A stretch of DNA of 34,999 nt, taken from positions 1 to 34,999 of the IMG/VR virus record IMGVR_UViG_3300042397_000647, one strand, 5' to 3'. Under the pieces are notes generated by a model. The model saw only the letters and a program-made list of their open reading frames with translations. It was not told the origin of the DNA and did no database searches. Below, piece after piece: positions 25,286 through 33,466 of the stretch. Position 1 is the first letter of the stretch, and each line of letters starts with the position of its first letter. Both the position numbers and the translations under genes were made by a program. Origin of the DNA: a virus.

Positions 25286-27460
25286 ATGGCAACAGTAAGA
25301 TTACAATTAAGAAGAGGTATCGCAGACGATTGGTTCGATGCTAACCCAGTTCTAGCAGCTGGAGAAATTGGTATTGAAACAGATACTAACACATTTAAAT
25401 TTGGCGATGGCACCACAGCGTGGAATAGCCTTGAATACGCCCTTTCAGGCACAGTAGATGACTACATTGCCTTGAGCACAAAGGGAGTTGCAAACGGAGT
25501 AGCCTCACTAGACGGTTCTGGCTTAATCCCACTTGCTCAGCTTCCTGGAGCGGCAGCATTAGATGCAGAAGTATCTACAGCAGTTACAAATCATAATAAC
25601 GCTACTACTTCAGTTCACGGCATTGCAGATACATCTGCTCTTGCAACTAAGTCATATGCTGACTCAGCAGTATCAACTCATGAAGCAGATACTACTTCAG
25701 TACATGGAATTGCAAATACAGCAAATCTTGTAACGCTAGATGCTAATCAAACATTAACAGCAAAAACTTTAGCATCACCAGCTTTAACTGGAACACCAAC
25801 AGCACCAACAGCTTCAGTTGGAACAGATACAACTCAAGTTGCAACAACAGCATTTGTTCAGGATGCAATAGAAGTGGTAGTCGGAGCGGCCCCAGCAGCA
25901 TTAAATACACTAGCAGAAATTGCAACATCTTTAGCAGATAATGCTGACCTTTCAGGTACATTAACAACAGCAATTTCAGGTAAGGTAGCAAAGTCTGGCG
26001 ATACAATGTCAGGTGTCCTTAATATGGATACAAACAAGATTACAGCACTTGGTACAGCAACAACAGATTATGATGCTACAAATAAATTTTATGTAGATCA
26101 AAGAACTGCTAATGCTGTAGGAACACACAAAGATACTACAACTAACATTCACGGTATTTCAGATACAGCTAACCTTGTTTACACAGGAGATTATCGACTA
26201 CAAGATGCAAGAAATCCAATAGATCTTTCAGTAACTGAAGGAAAAATTACAGATCTTGCAGTAACAACAGCAAAAATTGCAAATTCAGCAGTTGTCACTT
26301 CTAAGCTTGGAGATACATCAGTAACAACAATTAAGATTGCAGACGATGCTGTAACTTCTGATAAAATTGCAGATAATGCAATTTCTCAAATACATATTTC
26401 AGATGCAGCTGTTGGAACAAATGAAATTGATAGTCTTGCAGTAACAACTGCAAAGATTGCAGATGATGCAGTTACAACTGCAAAGATTGCAGATTCAAAT
26501 ATTACTACTGCTAAAATTAACAATGATGCAGTAACATCTGACAAAATTGCATCACTTGCTGTAACAGCTGACAAAATTGGATCACTTGCTGTAACAGAAG
26601 GAAAGATTGCAGATTCAGCAGTTACAACAGGTAAAATTGCAAACGGAACAATTGTTGATGCAGATGTAAATTCAGCCGCAGCAATTGCTCAGTCAAAGAT
26701 TGATGGCCTTGGAGCAGCACTTGATGCTAAGCTAGCATCTGCAACAGCAGCATCAACATACGCACCAATTGCTTCACCAACATTTACTGGAACAGTTGCT
26801 GGTGTTACAAAAGCACACGTAGGCCTTGGAAATGTTGATAATACAGCAGATGCCTCAAAGCCAGTCTCTACAGCACAGGCAACAGCAATTGCTACAGCTA
26901 AATCAGAAGCTATTGCAGATGCAACATCACAGGTTAACGCACTTCTAGCAGGTGCTCCAGCAGCACTCAATACACTTGATGAACTCGCAGCAGCACTAGG
27001 TGATGACGCAAACTTTGCATCAACAGTTACAACTAATTTAGCAGCAAAAGCACCAATTGCTTCACCAACATTTACTGGAACAGTAACAGTTGCAGCAGCA
27101 GGAGTAGCATTTACAGACAAGACACAGACAAAGGCTGGAGTTCCATCTCTAACTACAATAGCATCAGCAATTTCATCAAATACAACACTTGATGCACTTG
27201 GCACTGACGCTGCAGTAAGAGACTCCTTAATTCCTCTATCAGGAGCAGTAGGAATAACATTTGAAGCTACAGGAAATGCTAAATATGCAATCGGTTCTTC
27301 TATAAGCTTCTATCAGTCAGCTGGAACAGGTGCAAACTTTATTGAAAGCGGAATTACAGTTCTAGCCACACCAGGTCGGATTCTTAGAACAACAAATTCA
27401 TCAGTTACAGCAACAAAAATTGCAGCTACAACATGGTTGTTAGCTGGAGATTTAAGATAA
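25286..27460 (+). CDS. Large tail fibre with Mtd-like N-terminal domain, 724 residues
   Basis: The N-terminal 50 residues, VRLQLRRGIADDWFDANP then LAAGEIGIETDTNTFKFGDGTTAWNSL, are the Mtd_N-type fibre base (R-x-x-x-x-x-W...L-x-x-G-E-x-G-x-x-x-D...K-x-G-D-G-x-x-x-W-x-x-L). After it come SVHGIADTSALATK repeats shared with the Ala-rich fibre and two A-P-A-A-L-N-T-L-x-E-(I/L)-A segments. About ten T-T-A-K-I-A-D-x-A-V units follow, likely a beta-helix or coiled shaft. The C-terminal receptor-facing domain begins near residue 640 (LSGAVGITFEATGNAKYAIG). Probably the main receptor-binding fibre of this cluster. Confidence 0.88.
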   Translation: MATVRLQLRRGIADDWFDANPVLAAGEIGIETDTNTFKFGDGTTAWNSLEYALSGTVDDYIALSTKGVANGVASLDGSGLIPLAQLPGAAALDAEVSTAVTNHNNATTSVHGIADTSALATKSYADSAVSTHEADTTSVHGIANTANLVTLDANQTLTAKTLASPALTGTPTAPTASVGTDTTQVATTAFVQDAIEVVVGAAPAALNTLAEIATSLADNADLSGTLTTAISGKVAKSGDTMSGVLNMDTNKITALGTATTDYDATNKFYVDQRTANAVGTHKDTTTNIHGISDTANLVYTGDYRLQDARNPIDLSVTEGKITDLAVTTAKIANSAVVTSKLGDTSVTTIKIADDAVTSDKIADNAISQIHISDAAVGTNEIDSLAVTTAKIADDAVTTAKIADSNITTAKINNDAVTSDKIASLAVTADKIGSLAVTEGKIADSAVTTGKIANGTIVDADVNSAAAIAQSKIDGLGAALDAKLASATAASTYAPIASPTFTGTVAGVTKAHVGLGNVDNTADASKPVSTAQATAIATAKSEAIADATSQVNALLAGAPAALNTLDELAAALGDDANFASTVTTNLAAKAPIASPTFTGTVTVAAAGVAFTDKTQTKAGVPSLTTIASAISSNTTLDALGTDAAVRDSLIPLSGAVGITFEATGNAKYAIGSSISFYQSAGTGANFIESGITVLATPGRILRTTNSSVTATKIAATTWLLAGDLR

Positions 27461-27480
27461 TAGGAAATAGGGGATAAAAT

Positions 27481-28794
27481 ATGTCAAAAAATATAGGTAG
27501 AAGAGCATCAGCCCAGGATAACTTTACTGGCCCGCTTGCTCCGACCAACTTAACAGCCACAAACGTGCCTTCTGGCAGAGCATTTAATGATGGAAGAATA
27601 GATCTCTCATGGACTGCTTCTGAAGGAGCAAATACCCCAACATCTTATAAGGTATTTAGAAGTGGAACAGAAATTGCAACTGTTTCTCATCCCACAACAA
27701 CATACTCACATACTGGGCTATCTTCAGCTAGCTCTAATTCTTATACAGTACGAGCAGCTGATTCTTACGGAACTTCAACAGATTCAAATACTGCAACTGC
27801 AACAGCTACAACAGTTCCAGCTACCATGTCTGCCCCGTCAGCAACTGCTGGTGTAAATGCAGACAGTATTTCATTTACAGCTCCATCCGACGGTGGATCA
27901 GCAATAACTTTATATCGCTGGACAAGCTCCGACGGTAAAACTGGAACTTCAGCATCTTCTCCAATATCTATTACGCAAGAGGCAAGTACTGCTCAGACGT
28001 ATCAGATACGGGCTGAAAATGCCAACGGTGCAGGAGGGTATTCTGGAGCTTCTAACCAGGTTACAACACAGGCCCCAAGCTTCTTCGGACCACCAAGCTT
28101 CTTCGGTCCTCCAGGATTCTTTGCACCTCCAGGTTTCTTTGGTCCTCCAGGGTTCTTTGCGCCACCAGGGTTCTTTGCCCCACCAGGGTTCTTTGCCCCA
28201 CCAGGGTTCTTCGCCCCACCAGGGTTCTTCTCACCACCTAGCTTTATTAAGTCTGTCGGAGTGAACACTCTTTTGAGAACTCCTACAGGAATGGTTTCAG
28301 CTGGTCAAATTGAAGTAGGAGATGCAGTAATAGGGTTAAGAATTCCAGGAATTCCAGACGACTACTGGCTACTTGATGATGGTTCATACGGATCTTATTC
28401 AGACTATGTTATTACTCAAGAGCAAATTGACGGCGCAGAAGAAACAGAAGTAACTGTTGTCGGAAAAATGTTGCACGAGAACTTAGGTGCAGCAGCAGTA
28501 AATGGTGATATATATACACTAAATCACTTTATACTTGCAAAGCGTGATAACGAAATTAGATCGCTAAACGTAAAAGATTTACTAAATACTGATTTAATTT
28601 ACAACTTCCAATCAAAAGACTTTGTTGCGATTGAATCGTTAGAGTTAAATGAAGACATTACAATTCAGTCTTATTCTATAAACGTAGAGCCATGGGACTT
28701 CTACTTTACAGAAAACGGAGTTACATTTGATATGCATGCACATAGCACCACCCTATTTGGATCTAATGATCCAGATGGTCCTGGCCCCCTATAA
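27481..28794 (+). CDS. Appendage protein: FnIII-like domains, PPG repeats, Hint-like module
   Basis: 437 residues. Residues about 17-112 (PTNLTATNV...IDLSWTASEG...YTVRAADS) and 113-195 (SAPSATAGV...YQIRAENANGAGGYSGASN) are two fibronectin-III-like domains. Residues 201-254 are nine hexads FF(G/A/S)PP(G/S), seven ending in Pro-Pro-Gly. From S258, SVGVNTLLRTPTGMVSAGQIEVGDAVIG follows the Hint/intein opening pattern (C/S-x-x-x-x-T-x-x-x-T-x-x-G...I-x-V-G-D). The end EPWDFYFTENGVTFDMHAHS follows the Hint closing pattern, with HA where inteins have HN. So self-cleavage or attachment is possible but splicing is unlikely. No Cys nucleophile. Last structural gene before the modification-enzyme array. 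Confidence 0.78.
   Translation: MSKNIGRRASAQDNFTGPLAPTNLTATNVPSGRAFNDGRIDLSWTASEGANTPTSYKVFRSGTEIATVSHPTTTYSHTGLSSASSNSYTVRAADSYGTSTDSNTATATATTVPATMSAPSATAGVNADSISFTAPSDGGSAITLYRWTSSDGKTGTSASSPISITQEASTAQTYQIRAENANGAGGYSGASNQVTTQAPSFFGPPSFFGPPGFFAPPGFFGPPGFFAPPGFFAPPGFFAPPGFFAPPGFFSPPSFIKSVGVNTLLRTPTGMVSAGQIEVGDAVIGLRIPGIPDDYWLLDDGSYGSYSDYVITQEQIDGAEETEVTVVGKMLHENLGAAAVNGDIYTLNHFILAKRDNEIRSLNVKDLLNTDLIYNFQSKDFVAIESLELNEDITIQSYSINVEPWDFYFTENGVTFDMHAHSTTLFGSNDPDGPGPL
28081..28242 (+). repeat. Nine 18-bp tandem repeats encoding FF(G/A/S)PP(G/S)
   Basis: TTCTTTGCCCCACCAGGG-type units; the middle copies (about 28150-28225) are nearly identical, earlier and later ones have drifted. Copy number could change by slippage. 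Confidence 0.9.
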
Positions 28795-28804
28795 AATGCA
28801 TTAG

Positions 28805-29353
28805 ATGAAATTCAAAGTAGGTGACGCTGGAGAGGAGATAGAGAAATCTATCTCCTACCAGTCTTTTCCAGAAGCCTTATATAATGAAGGCATATGGGGA
28901 CATTTTGCATTTATTCATGATAAAGATTACCACATAAGAGTTATATGCTCTGCTTACAATACAGACAGATATAAGCCAGGAACAGTTGTAGTTTCCAATA
29001 AGATATTTAACGAATTTCCAATAGCACAAAGCGCTTGGAATATGAATAATCAAATAAGTAGAATGTATGTAGACCCTTTTTATAGAGGAAAAGGAGTTGC
29101 AACTTATAGTGTAATAACAAACGATATGCTTGCAAGAAAATTAGGTTATGAAATTTGGTCAGCAATTTATGGACTTAAAGGTGGGACGGTAGCTGGAGAT
29201 CAGCTTTACAACAAGATATATAGCCTAGGATTTGAAGAAAAAAAGATAGATATAGACTTAAACGATATATTTCAATACAGAAATTTTTCGTATCCAGTTA
29301 ATTACATAGATAAGAGAATGGTTTATGTTGAACCAGACATACAGCAAAACTAA
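28805..29353 (+). CDS. GNAT-type N-acetyltransferase
   Basis: 182 residues. NQISRMYVDPFYRGKGVATYSVITNDMLARKLGYEIWSAIYG holds motif A of the GNAT fold: the strand R-M-Y-V-D-P and R-G-K-G-V-A, the pyrophosphate loop (Q/R-x-x-G-x-G/A) that binds acetyl-CoA. GGTVAGDQLYNKIYSLGFEE resembles motif B (the Y...G-F element). Substrate unknown; its place between fibre genes and oxygenases suggests modification of virion proteins or of host surface. The next gene starts inside its 3' end. Confidence 0.8.
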   Translation: MKFKVGDAGEEIEKSISYQSFPEALYNEGIWGHFAFIHDKDYHIRVICSAYNTDRYKPGTVVVSNKIFNEFPIAQSAWNMNNQISRMYVDPFYRGKGVATYSVITNDMLARKLGYEIWSAIYGLKGGTVAGDQLYNKIYSLGFEEKKIDIDLNDIFQYRNFSYPVNYIDKRMVYVEPDIQQN

Positions 29354-29903
29354 TTTTATTAAAAGTCATTCTAATATAGGTTTTGATATTGATTTATTAG
29401 AAGAGATGTCGTATAAAAAAGATGAAATTTATTACACTAAAGACGGCGATTTAGAGTTAGATCATGAAGTTATAATAAAAAGCAAAAACCTTTTTTCTGT
29501 GTATAATGACAATATATACAGCCTATATTTAGAAATTTCTGATCTTATAAAAGAAGCTTGTCGTGTTTATGAAATAGATAAAAATAAACAAAAATACATG
29601 ATATACGCCAAGATCTCACAGTACGGTCCAGGTACTAATCCAAATTGGTATGACTTCCCAGGAATAAATATACCATATTTGCACGGAATGTATTTCCCAG
29701 CGGGTACTGAGTACAGCTTGTCTTTTATGAATAATGGTATATATACCAAGGAAATATTTAATAAAAATGACATGTATATAAATAAGCCAACAGATGTAAT
29801 AAATATTAAAACCGACAGCTGGAATGATGTAATAGAGTTTTACGTTGTTCCACTATACTCTTTAAAGCATAATGAGCCAGGTGTATGGGTTCCAATAAAT
29901 TAA
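29325..29903 (+). CDS. Beta-rich protein possibly related to the DUF6065-like genes, 192 residues
   Basis: Starts at ATG 29325, overlapping the acetyltransferase gene by 29 bases in another frame. ISQYGPGTNPNWYDFPGINIPYLHGMYFPAGTEYSLSFMN: the phrase F-P-A-G-T-x-Y resembles the I-P-A-N-T-P and I-P-K-G-T-P segments of the genes at 30643 and 31334. Ends EFYVVPLYSLKHNEPGVWVP. Function unknown. Confidence 0.6.
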   Translation: MLNQTYSKTNFIKSHSNIGFDIDLLEEMSYKKDEIYYTKDGDLELDHEVIIKSKNLFSVYNDNIYSLYLEISDLIKEACRVYEIDKNKQKYMIYAKISQYGPGTNPNWYDFPGINIPYLHGMYFPAGTEYSLSFMNNGIYTKEIFNKNDMYINKPTDVINIKTDSWNDVIEFYVVPLYSLKHNEPGVWVPIN

Positions 29904-29909
29904 AATAAA

Positions 29910-29918
29910 TGATACAAT
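29910..29918 (+). promoter_or_regulatory. Extended -10 promoter candidate of the oxygenase array
   Basis: TGATACAAT in AATAAATGATACAATA; a leader of about 20 bases with AAAAGAGA before ATG 29945. Confidence 0.5.
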
Positions 29919-29944
29919 ATATATAACCACAGAAAAGAGAAAAC

Positions 29945-30643
29945 ATGTTAGAAAATGCAGAATACCTAGCTACAGGAATAGTCGTATATAGAGATGTTTT
30001 TACCAAAGATAAACAGTATATTGAAAGACTAGAAAACACCCTAGGCTCAGAGTCTAATACAAGATACAGCTGGAAGCCAGGATACACGGGCTACGGAGCA
30101 AAAAACCTTAGTTACAGAGACTGTGTAGATTTCAAACTTAAGTACAATGAAGATAAATCTTTGTCCGCACATATGGATAACGTTAGCCAAGAAAAACAAG
30201 ATGAAACCGATAAAGATCTAATTAGAATTTGGGAAGATGCATACTATGCACAGCTTCCAGCAGTTGATGACTATAGAAATATGTTTAGCCTTGCCCCTCT
30301 AAAATACTGGGAATCATTTAACTTTATTAGATACGGAGCTGGACAGCATTTTCAAGTCCATTCAGATCATGGATACTCTTATACATGCGTACTGTCTTTA
30401 GTAGGGTATTTAAACGATGATTACGAAGGCGGAGAGTTATTTTTTGATAAACTTAACTTAAAGATTAAGCCTAAAGCTGGAGATCTTTATCTATTTCCTT
30501 CTTCTTATGTTTATTCACACGCCGCAATGCCAGTTACTTCGGGAGTAAAGTATTCTATAGTAACAATGCTTGACTATTTAGAAACCGCTCATACTCCAGA
30601 ATACAGAAACTTAGAGGCACAGTATTCAAAGAGCTTGCTCTAA
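29945..30643 (+). CDS. 2OG-Fe(II) oxygenase, prolyl 4-hydroxylase type (array member 1)
   Basis: 232 residues. FNFIRYGAGQHFQVHSD: H139-S-D141; LVGYLNDDYEGGELFF core; second iron ligand H192 (YSHAAMPVTSG); K202 ten residues later in the 2-oxoglutarate position. Human collagen prolyl 4-hydroxylase uses His412, Asp414, His483 and Lys493, the same types and the same His-to-Lys interval. The N-terminal 120 residues are specific to this subgroup (YSWKPGYTGYGAKNLSYRDC). ATG of the next gene overlaps its stop (TAATG). Confidence 0.88.
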   Translation: MLENAEYLATGIVVYRDVFTKDKQYIERLENTLGSESNTRYSWKPGYTGYGAKNLSYRDCVDFKLKYNEDKSLSAHMDNVSQEKQDETDKDLIRIWEDAYYAQLPAVDDYRNMFSLAPLKYWESFNFIRYGAGQHFQVHSDHGYSYTCVLSLVGYLNDDYEGGELFFDKLNLKIKPKAGDLYLFPSSYVYSHAAMPVTSGVKYSIVTMLDYLETAHTPEYRNLEAQYSKSLL

Positions 30644-31341
30644 TGTATTCTATAAAAGCATTTAAAACAACAGGCCTGTCTAACATATCTCAATCCCCAG
30701 TAAAAAGAGACTGGATGGATGAGACTTACGATAGACATGCATATAACTGCTTTCCTGTTACTGTGACTAATTCTTTGGGATGGAGCATATCTTTTCCAGA
30801 AGAAATATCATTTGTCTGGGATGGAATTTCAGACTCTTCTCCCCATCACGTAAAAGTTCTTTCGGGGGAAAAATATGTGTCCACTGGAAGGGCTAATGGA
30901 ACAATTAGTTTTAATTCAGGTATAGGATTTAAGACAGATAGCAATTTAAGTCTTTTATGTATTCCAACCCCTAATCTATTTATTAGAGGGGTTCAATGTT
31001 TTACAACTTTAATAAGCACTTCATTTTTTCATGGAGATTTCCCAATAGCCTGGAAGATAACAGAACCAATGGTAAAAATAACAATTCCAGCAAATACACC
31101 AATTGCAAATATAGTCCCTATATCATTGGGGGAATTGCAAAACTCTGAAATTAAATTTGTAGATCAAAATGAAATACCGCATACTAACTGTGACCCGCAA
31201 GCCTCAATGAAAAAAATAAAAGAAATAACTGAGTCGGGCAGCTGGACTAATTTTTATAGAGACTCAGTTGACCCGTGTGGTAATAAGTTGGGTGAGCACG
31301 AAGTCAAGTCCATAAGGCTTAAGGTTATTGATAATGCCTAA
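30643..31341 (+). CDS. DUF6065-like protein, 232 residues
   Basis: VKRDWMDETYDRHAYNCFPVTVTNSLGWSISFPEEISFVWDG: R-D-W-M-D-x-T-x-x-R-x-A-Y-x-C-x-P-x-x-x-x-N-x-x-G-W is the start of DUF6065 as I recall it. That family is found near 2OG-oxygenase genes in bacteria and phages, and its function is unknown. Later KITEPMVKITIPANTPIANIVPISL. Contains several conserved aromatic residues but no obvious catalytic set. Sits inside the oxygenase run with start/stop overlaps on both sides. Confidence 0.72.
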   Translation: MYSIKAFKTTGLSNISQSPVKRDWMDETYDRHAYNCFPVTVTNSLGWSISFPEEISFVWDGISDSSPHHVKVLSGEKYVSTGRANGTISFNSGIGFKTDSNLSLLCIPTPNLFIRGVQCFTTLISTSFFHGDFPIAWKITEPMVKITIPANTPIANIVPISLGELQNSEIKFVDQNEIPHTNCDPQASMKKIKEITESGSWTNFYRDSVDPCGNKLGEHEVKSIRLKVIDNA

Positions 31342-32038
31342 AATTACATTTCATTCCAATAGAGTATACAACTCTATGAGCTTAGAATTTGCACCAGAAA
31401 CTACAAAAAAGAATATACCTAGTTGGTTTGTAGAATCAAGCAGATATTGGTTCCCAGAAAATAAAGACTCCCTTTCATTTAAAGCTTGTCCAGCTTTAAT
31501 AGATGCCTTTGTTACAGGGTATGTTTTAAAAACTCCATGTGATATCTATATGTCTATTACAAAAGACGAAGCAGGTAACGAATACACCGTTCCAATGTCT
31601 CCAGGCGGATACGAAGATTTTTGTGGAATTAGGCCAGATATGCCAGGATTTCCAAAACCACTTGGAACAGATAAGCATTTCCATTGGTATCCAAATTGGA
31701 TGCCAGGGCTAGAGCCTGGGTATAGTGCTTTATATATTCATCCACTAAATAGACACGACCTACCATTTATAACCCTCTCTGGTATAATTGATAACGACAA
31801 GATGGATACCCCAGGACTTATGCCATTCTTTTTAAAAAGCGGGTTTGAGGGAATGATTCCTAAAGGAACTCCTTATGCTCAGATTATTCCGTTTAAAAGA
31901 GAAGATTGGGAATCAGATCAAAAGATGTATACTCAGGAACAAATAATAGAGAGGCATCATTATCAGGCAAATAAATTTAGAGTCCCCGAAGGTGGGGCCT
32001 ACAAGAAAAAAGTATGGTCAAGAAAGAGGTATGAATAA
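31334..32038 (+). CDS. Companion protein related to DUF6065, 234 residues
   Basis: ATG 31334 lies within the end of the previous gene. CPALIDAFVTGYVLKTPCDIYMSI, then FHWYPNWMPGLEPGYSALYIHPLNRHDLPFITLSGIID and EGMIPKGTPYAQIIPFKREDW. The I-P-K-G-T-P-Y-A-Q-I-I-P-F segment parallels the previous protein, so the two are probable distant paralogues. Proteins with this F-x-W-x-P-x-W and I-P-x-G-T-P layout occur beside oxygenases in other phages, again of unknown role. Stop and next start overlap (TAATG). Confidence 0.7.
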   Translation: MPKITFHSNRVYNSMSLEFAPETTKKNIPSWFVESSRYWFPENKDSLSFKACPALIDAFVTGYVLKTPCDIYMSITKDEAGNEYTVPMSPGGYEDFCGIRPDMPGFPKPLGTDKHFHWYPNWMPGLEPGYSALYIHPLNRHDLPFITLSGIIDNDKMDTPGLMPFFLKSGFEGMIPKGTPYAQIIPFKREDWESDQKMYTQEQIIERHHYQANKFRVPEGGAYKKKVWSRKRYE

Positions 32039-32751
32039 TGGATATGAACAAATGGGACACTTCTAAAAATGTTTCTAACTTTAATGCTAAATCTATAACA
32101 CCCTCTGGATTTTTTGGAGACTCAGATAAAAATATAGTAGAAGTAGAAAATTTTATTACAGAAGAAGAGCAGTCTATTCTACTTTCATTTTCTAAAAATA
32201 ATAGTTCATTTGATGACATTCCAACAGAGTTTAATGAGAATGGAACAGTTATTTATGACGACAGGCCATGGGCCAACAGAGTTGTTACTGGGGAGCAGCT
32301 ATTAAAAAATGGTGCACATGATATTATCGAGATATTAAATAATATTGTACGTAGATTCAAGCCAGTAATTGAAAATTTCTTTGAGGTTGAGTGCTTTGCG
32401 ACAGGACCAGCATTAGTTAGATGGCCAGTTGGAGCAAGACAAGAGCCTCACGCAGATAAAGAGCTTCATGAAGGCCCAGATGCAGGAACACCGAACTCTT
32501 TTCCATGGTATGACATAGGAACAGTTTTTTATATTAACGATGACTATGAAGGCGGAGAGCTATATTTTCCAAAACAGGGAATAGAGTTTAAGCCCAAAGC
32601 ACGAGCTGGATACTTCTTTCCTGGAGACTTAAACTATATTCATGGAGTTAGACCAATAGTAAGCGGGTGTAGATATACTTCACCTTATTTCTGGACAATA
32701 AGTGTCTTGCCAGAAAAATTTAGCGGGCCAAAGGATTTTAAAAATGAGTAG
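32038..32751 (+). CDS. 2OG-Fe(II) oxygenase, prolyl 4-hydroxylase type (array member 2)
   Basis: 237 residues. RWPVGARQEPHADKELHEG: H138-A-D140; GTVFYINDDYEGGELYFPKQGIEFKPKARAGYFFPG core; H202 (YIHGVRPIVSG) and R212, ten residues on. Compared with member 1, an insertion after the H-x-D (residues 141-158) suggests a different substrate lid. Full-length catalytic domain. Confidence 0.88.
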   Translation: MDMNKWDTSKNVSNFNAKSITPSGFFGDSDKNIVEVENFITEEEQSILLSFSKNNSSFDDIPTEFNENGTVIYDDRPWANRVVTGEQLLKNGAHDIIEILNNIVRRFKPVIENFFEVECFATGPALVRWPVGARQEPHADKELHEGPDAGTPNSFPWYDIGTVFYINDDYEGGELYFPKQGIEFKPKARAGYFFPGDLNYIHGVRPIVSGCRYTSPYFWTISVLPEKFSGPKDFKNE

Positions 32752-33466
32752 CTGGATAACAATGCATAAGGAAGAATGTTTTACTGCTGATAACTTTTTA
32801 TCAGAATCAGAATGCAAGTCTATAATTTCTTATCTTGAATGGTTGGTAGACAATAAGATTTTAGAATGGAATCAAATATCCTTTTATGATTCATTTGCCA
32901 TGGGATTTTGGCCTTACGATCCAAACCTAGAACTATTTGGATTGCCTTCTAATTATTTTAATGAAGTATTAAAAAAAAGAATAAAAGACCTAGCAGAAAA
33001 CGTTTTGTTAAAAGAATTATCTGAGGTAAGCTATCATGCTCAAAAATGGACAGATGGAGCATATGCATCATTTCATTCTGACAATTCAGATGAAGATGGG
33101 AATCCTACTGAATTTGAAAGTAGCAAGTATGCTGCGTTTATATATCTAAATAATGATTTTGAAGGTGGGTACTTAAACTTTAAAAATTATGATATTAACA
33201 TTAAGCCATCTATAGGAAAGATAGCAATTTTTGCTGGAGGACACACAAATGAGCACGAAGTTACAAAAGTCCACGGTGGAACACGATACACAATAGGATC
33301 ATTTTGGGACACTGCAGATTCTGTTTATAGCGAAGAAAGATTAAAAGAAAGAGCTGAGCGCCTTAAGAAAACTAGAGAAGAGCAGGATCGGACATATGAG
33401 TCCTGGAAAAAAGAAAAAGAGATGGGCATAACGCAAGACTACATTGGAAAGTATGGTGAGAAATGA
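32744..33466 (+). CDS. 2OG-Fe(II) oxygenase, prolyl 4-hydroxylase type (array member 3)
   Basis: Start at ATG 32744 (MSSWITMHKEECFTADNFLSE), overlapping the preceding stop by eight bases; a longer frame would run further into the previous gene. H111-S-D113 (YASFHSDNSDEDG), AAFIYLNNDFEGGYLNF core, H171 (NEHEVTKVHGGTRYTI) and R181, ten residues on. A charged C-terminal helix (residues 195-240, RLKERAERLKKTREEQDR) is unique to this member. The next ATG overlaps its stop (ATGA). Confidence 0.87.
   Translation: MSSWITMHKEECFTADNFLSESECKSIISYLEWLVDNKILEWNQISFYDSFAMGFWPYDPNLELFGLPSNYFNEVLKKRIKDLAENVLLKELSEVSYHAQKWTDGAYASFHSDNSDEDGNPTEFESSKYAAFIYLNNDFEGGYLNFKNYDINIKPSIGKIAIFAGGHTNEHEVTKVHGGTRYTIGSFWDTADSVYSEERLKERAERLKKTREEQDRTYESWKKEKEMGITQDYIGKYGEK

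Noticed and set aside
28002-28268. Minus-strand frame of Gly-Gly-Ala-Lys-Asn-Pro repeats
   Set aside because: It is the mirror of the 18-bp repeats of the plus-strand appendage gene and has no start signal.
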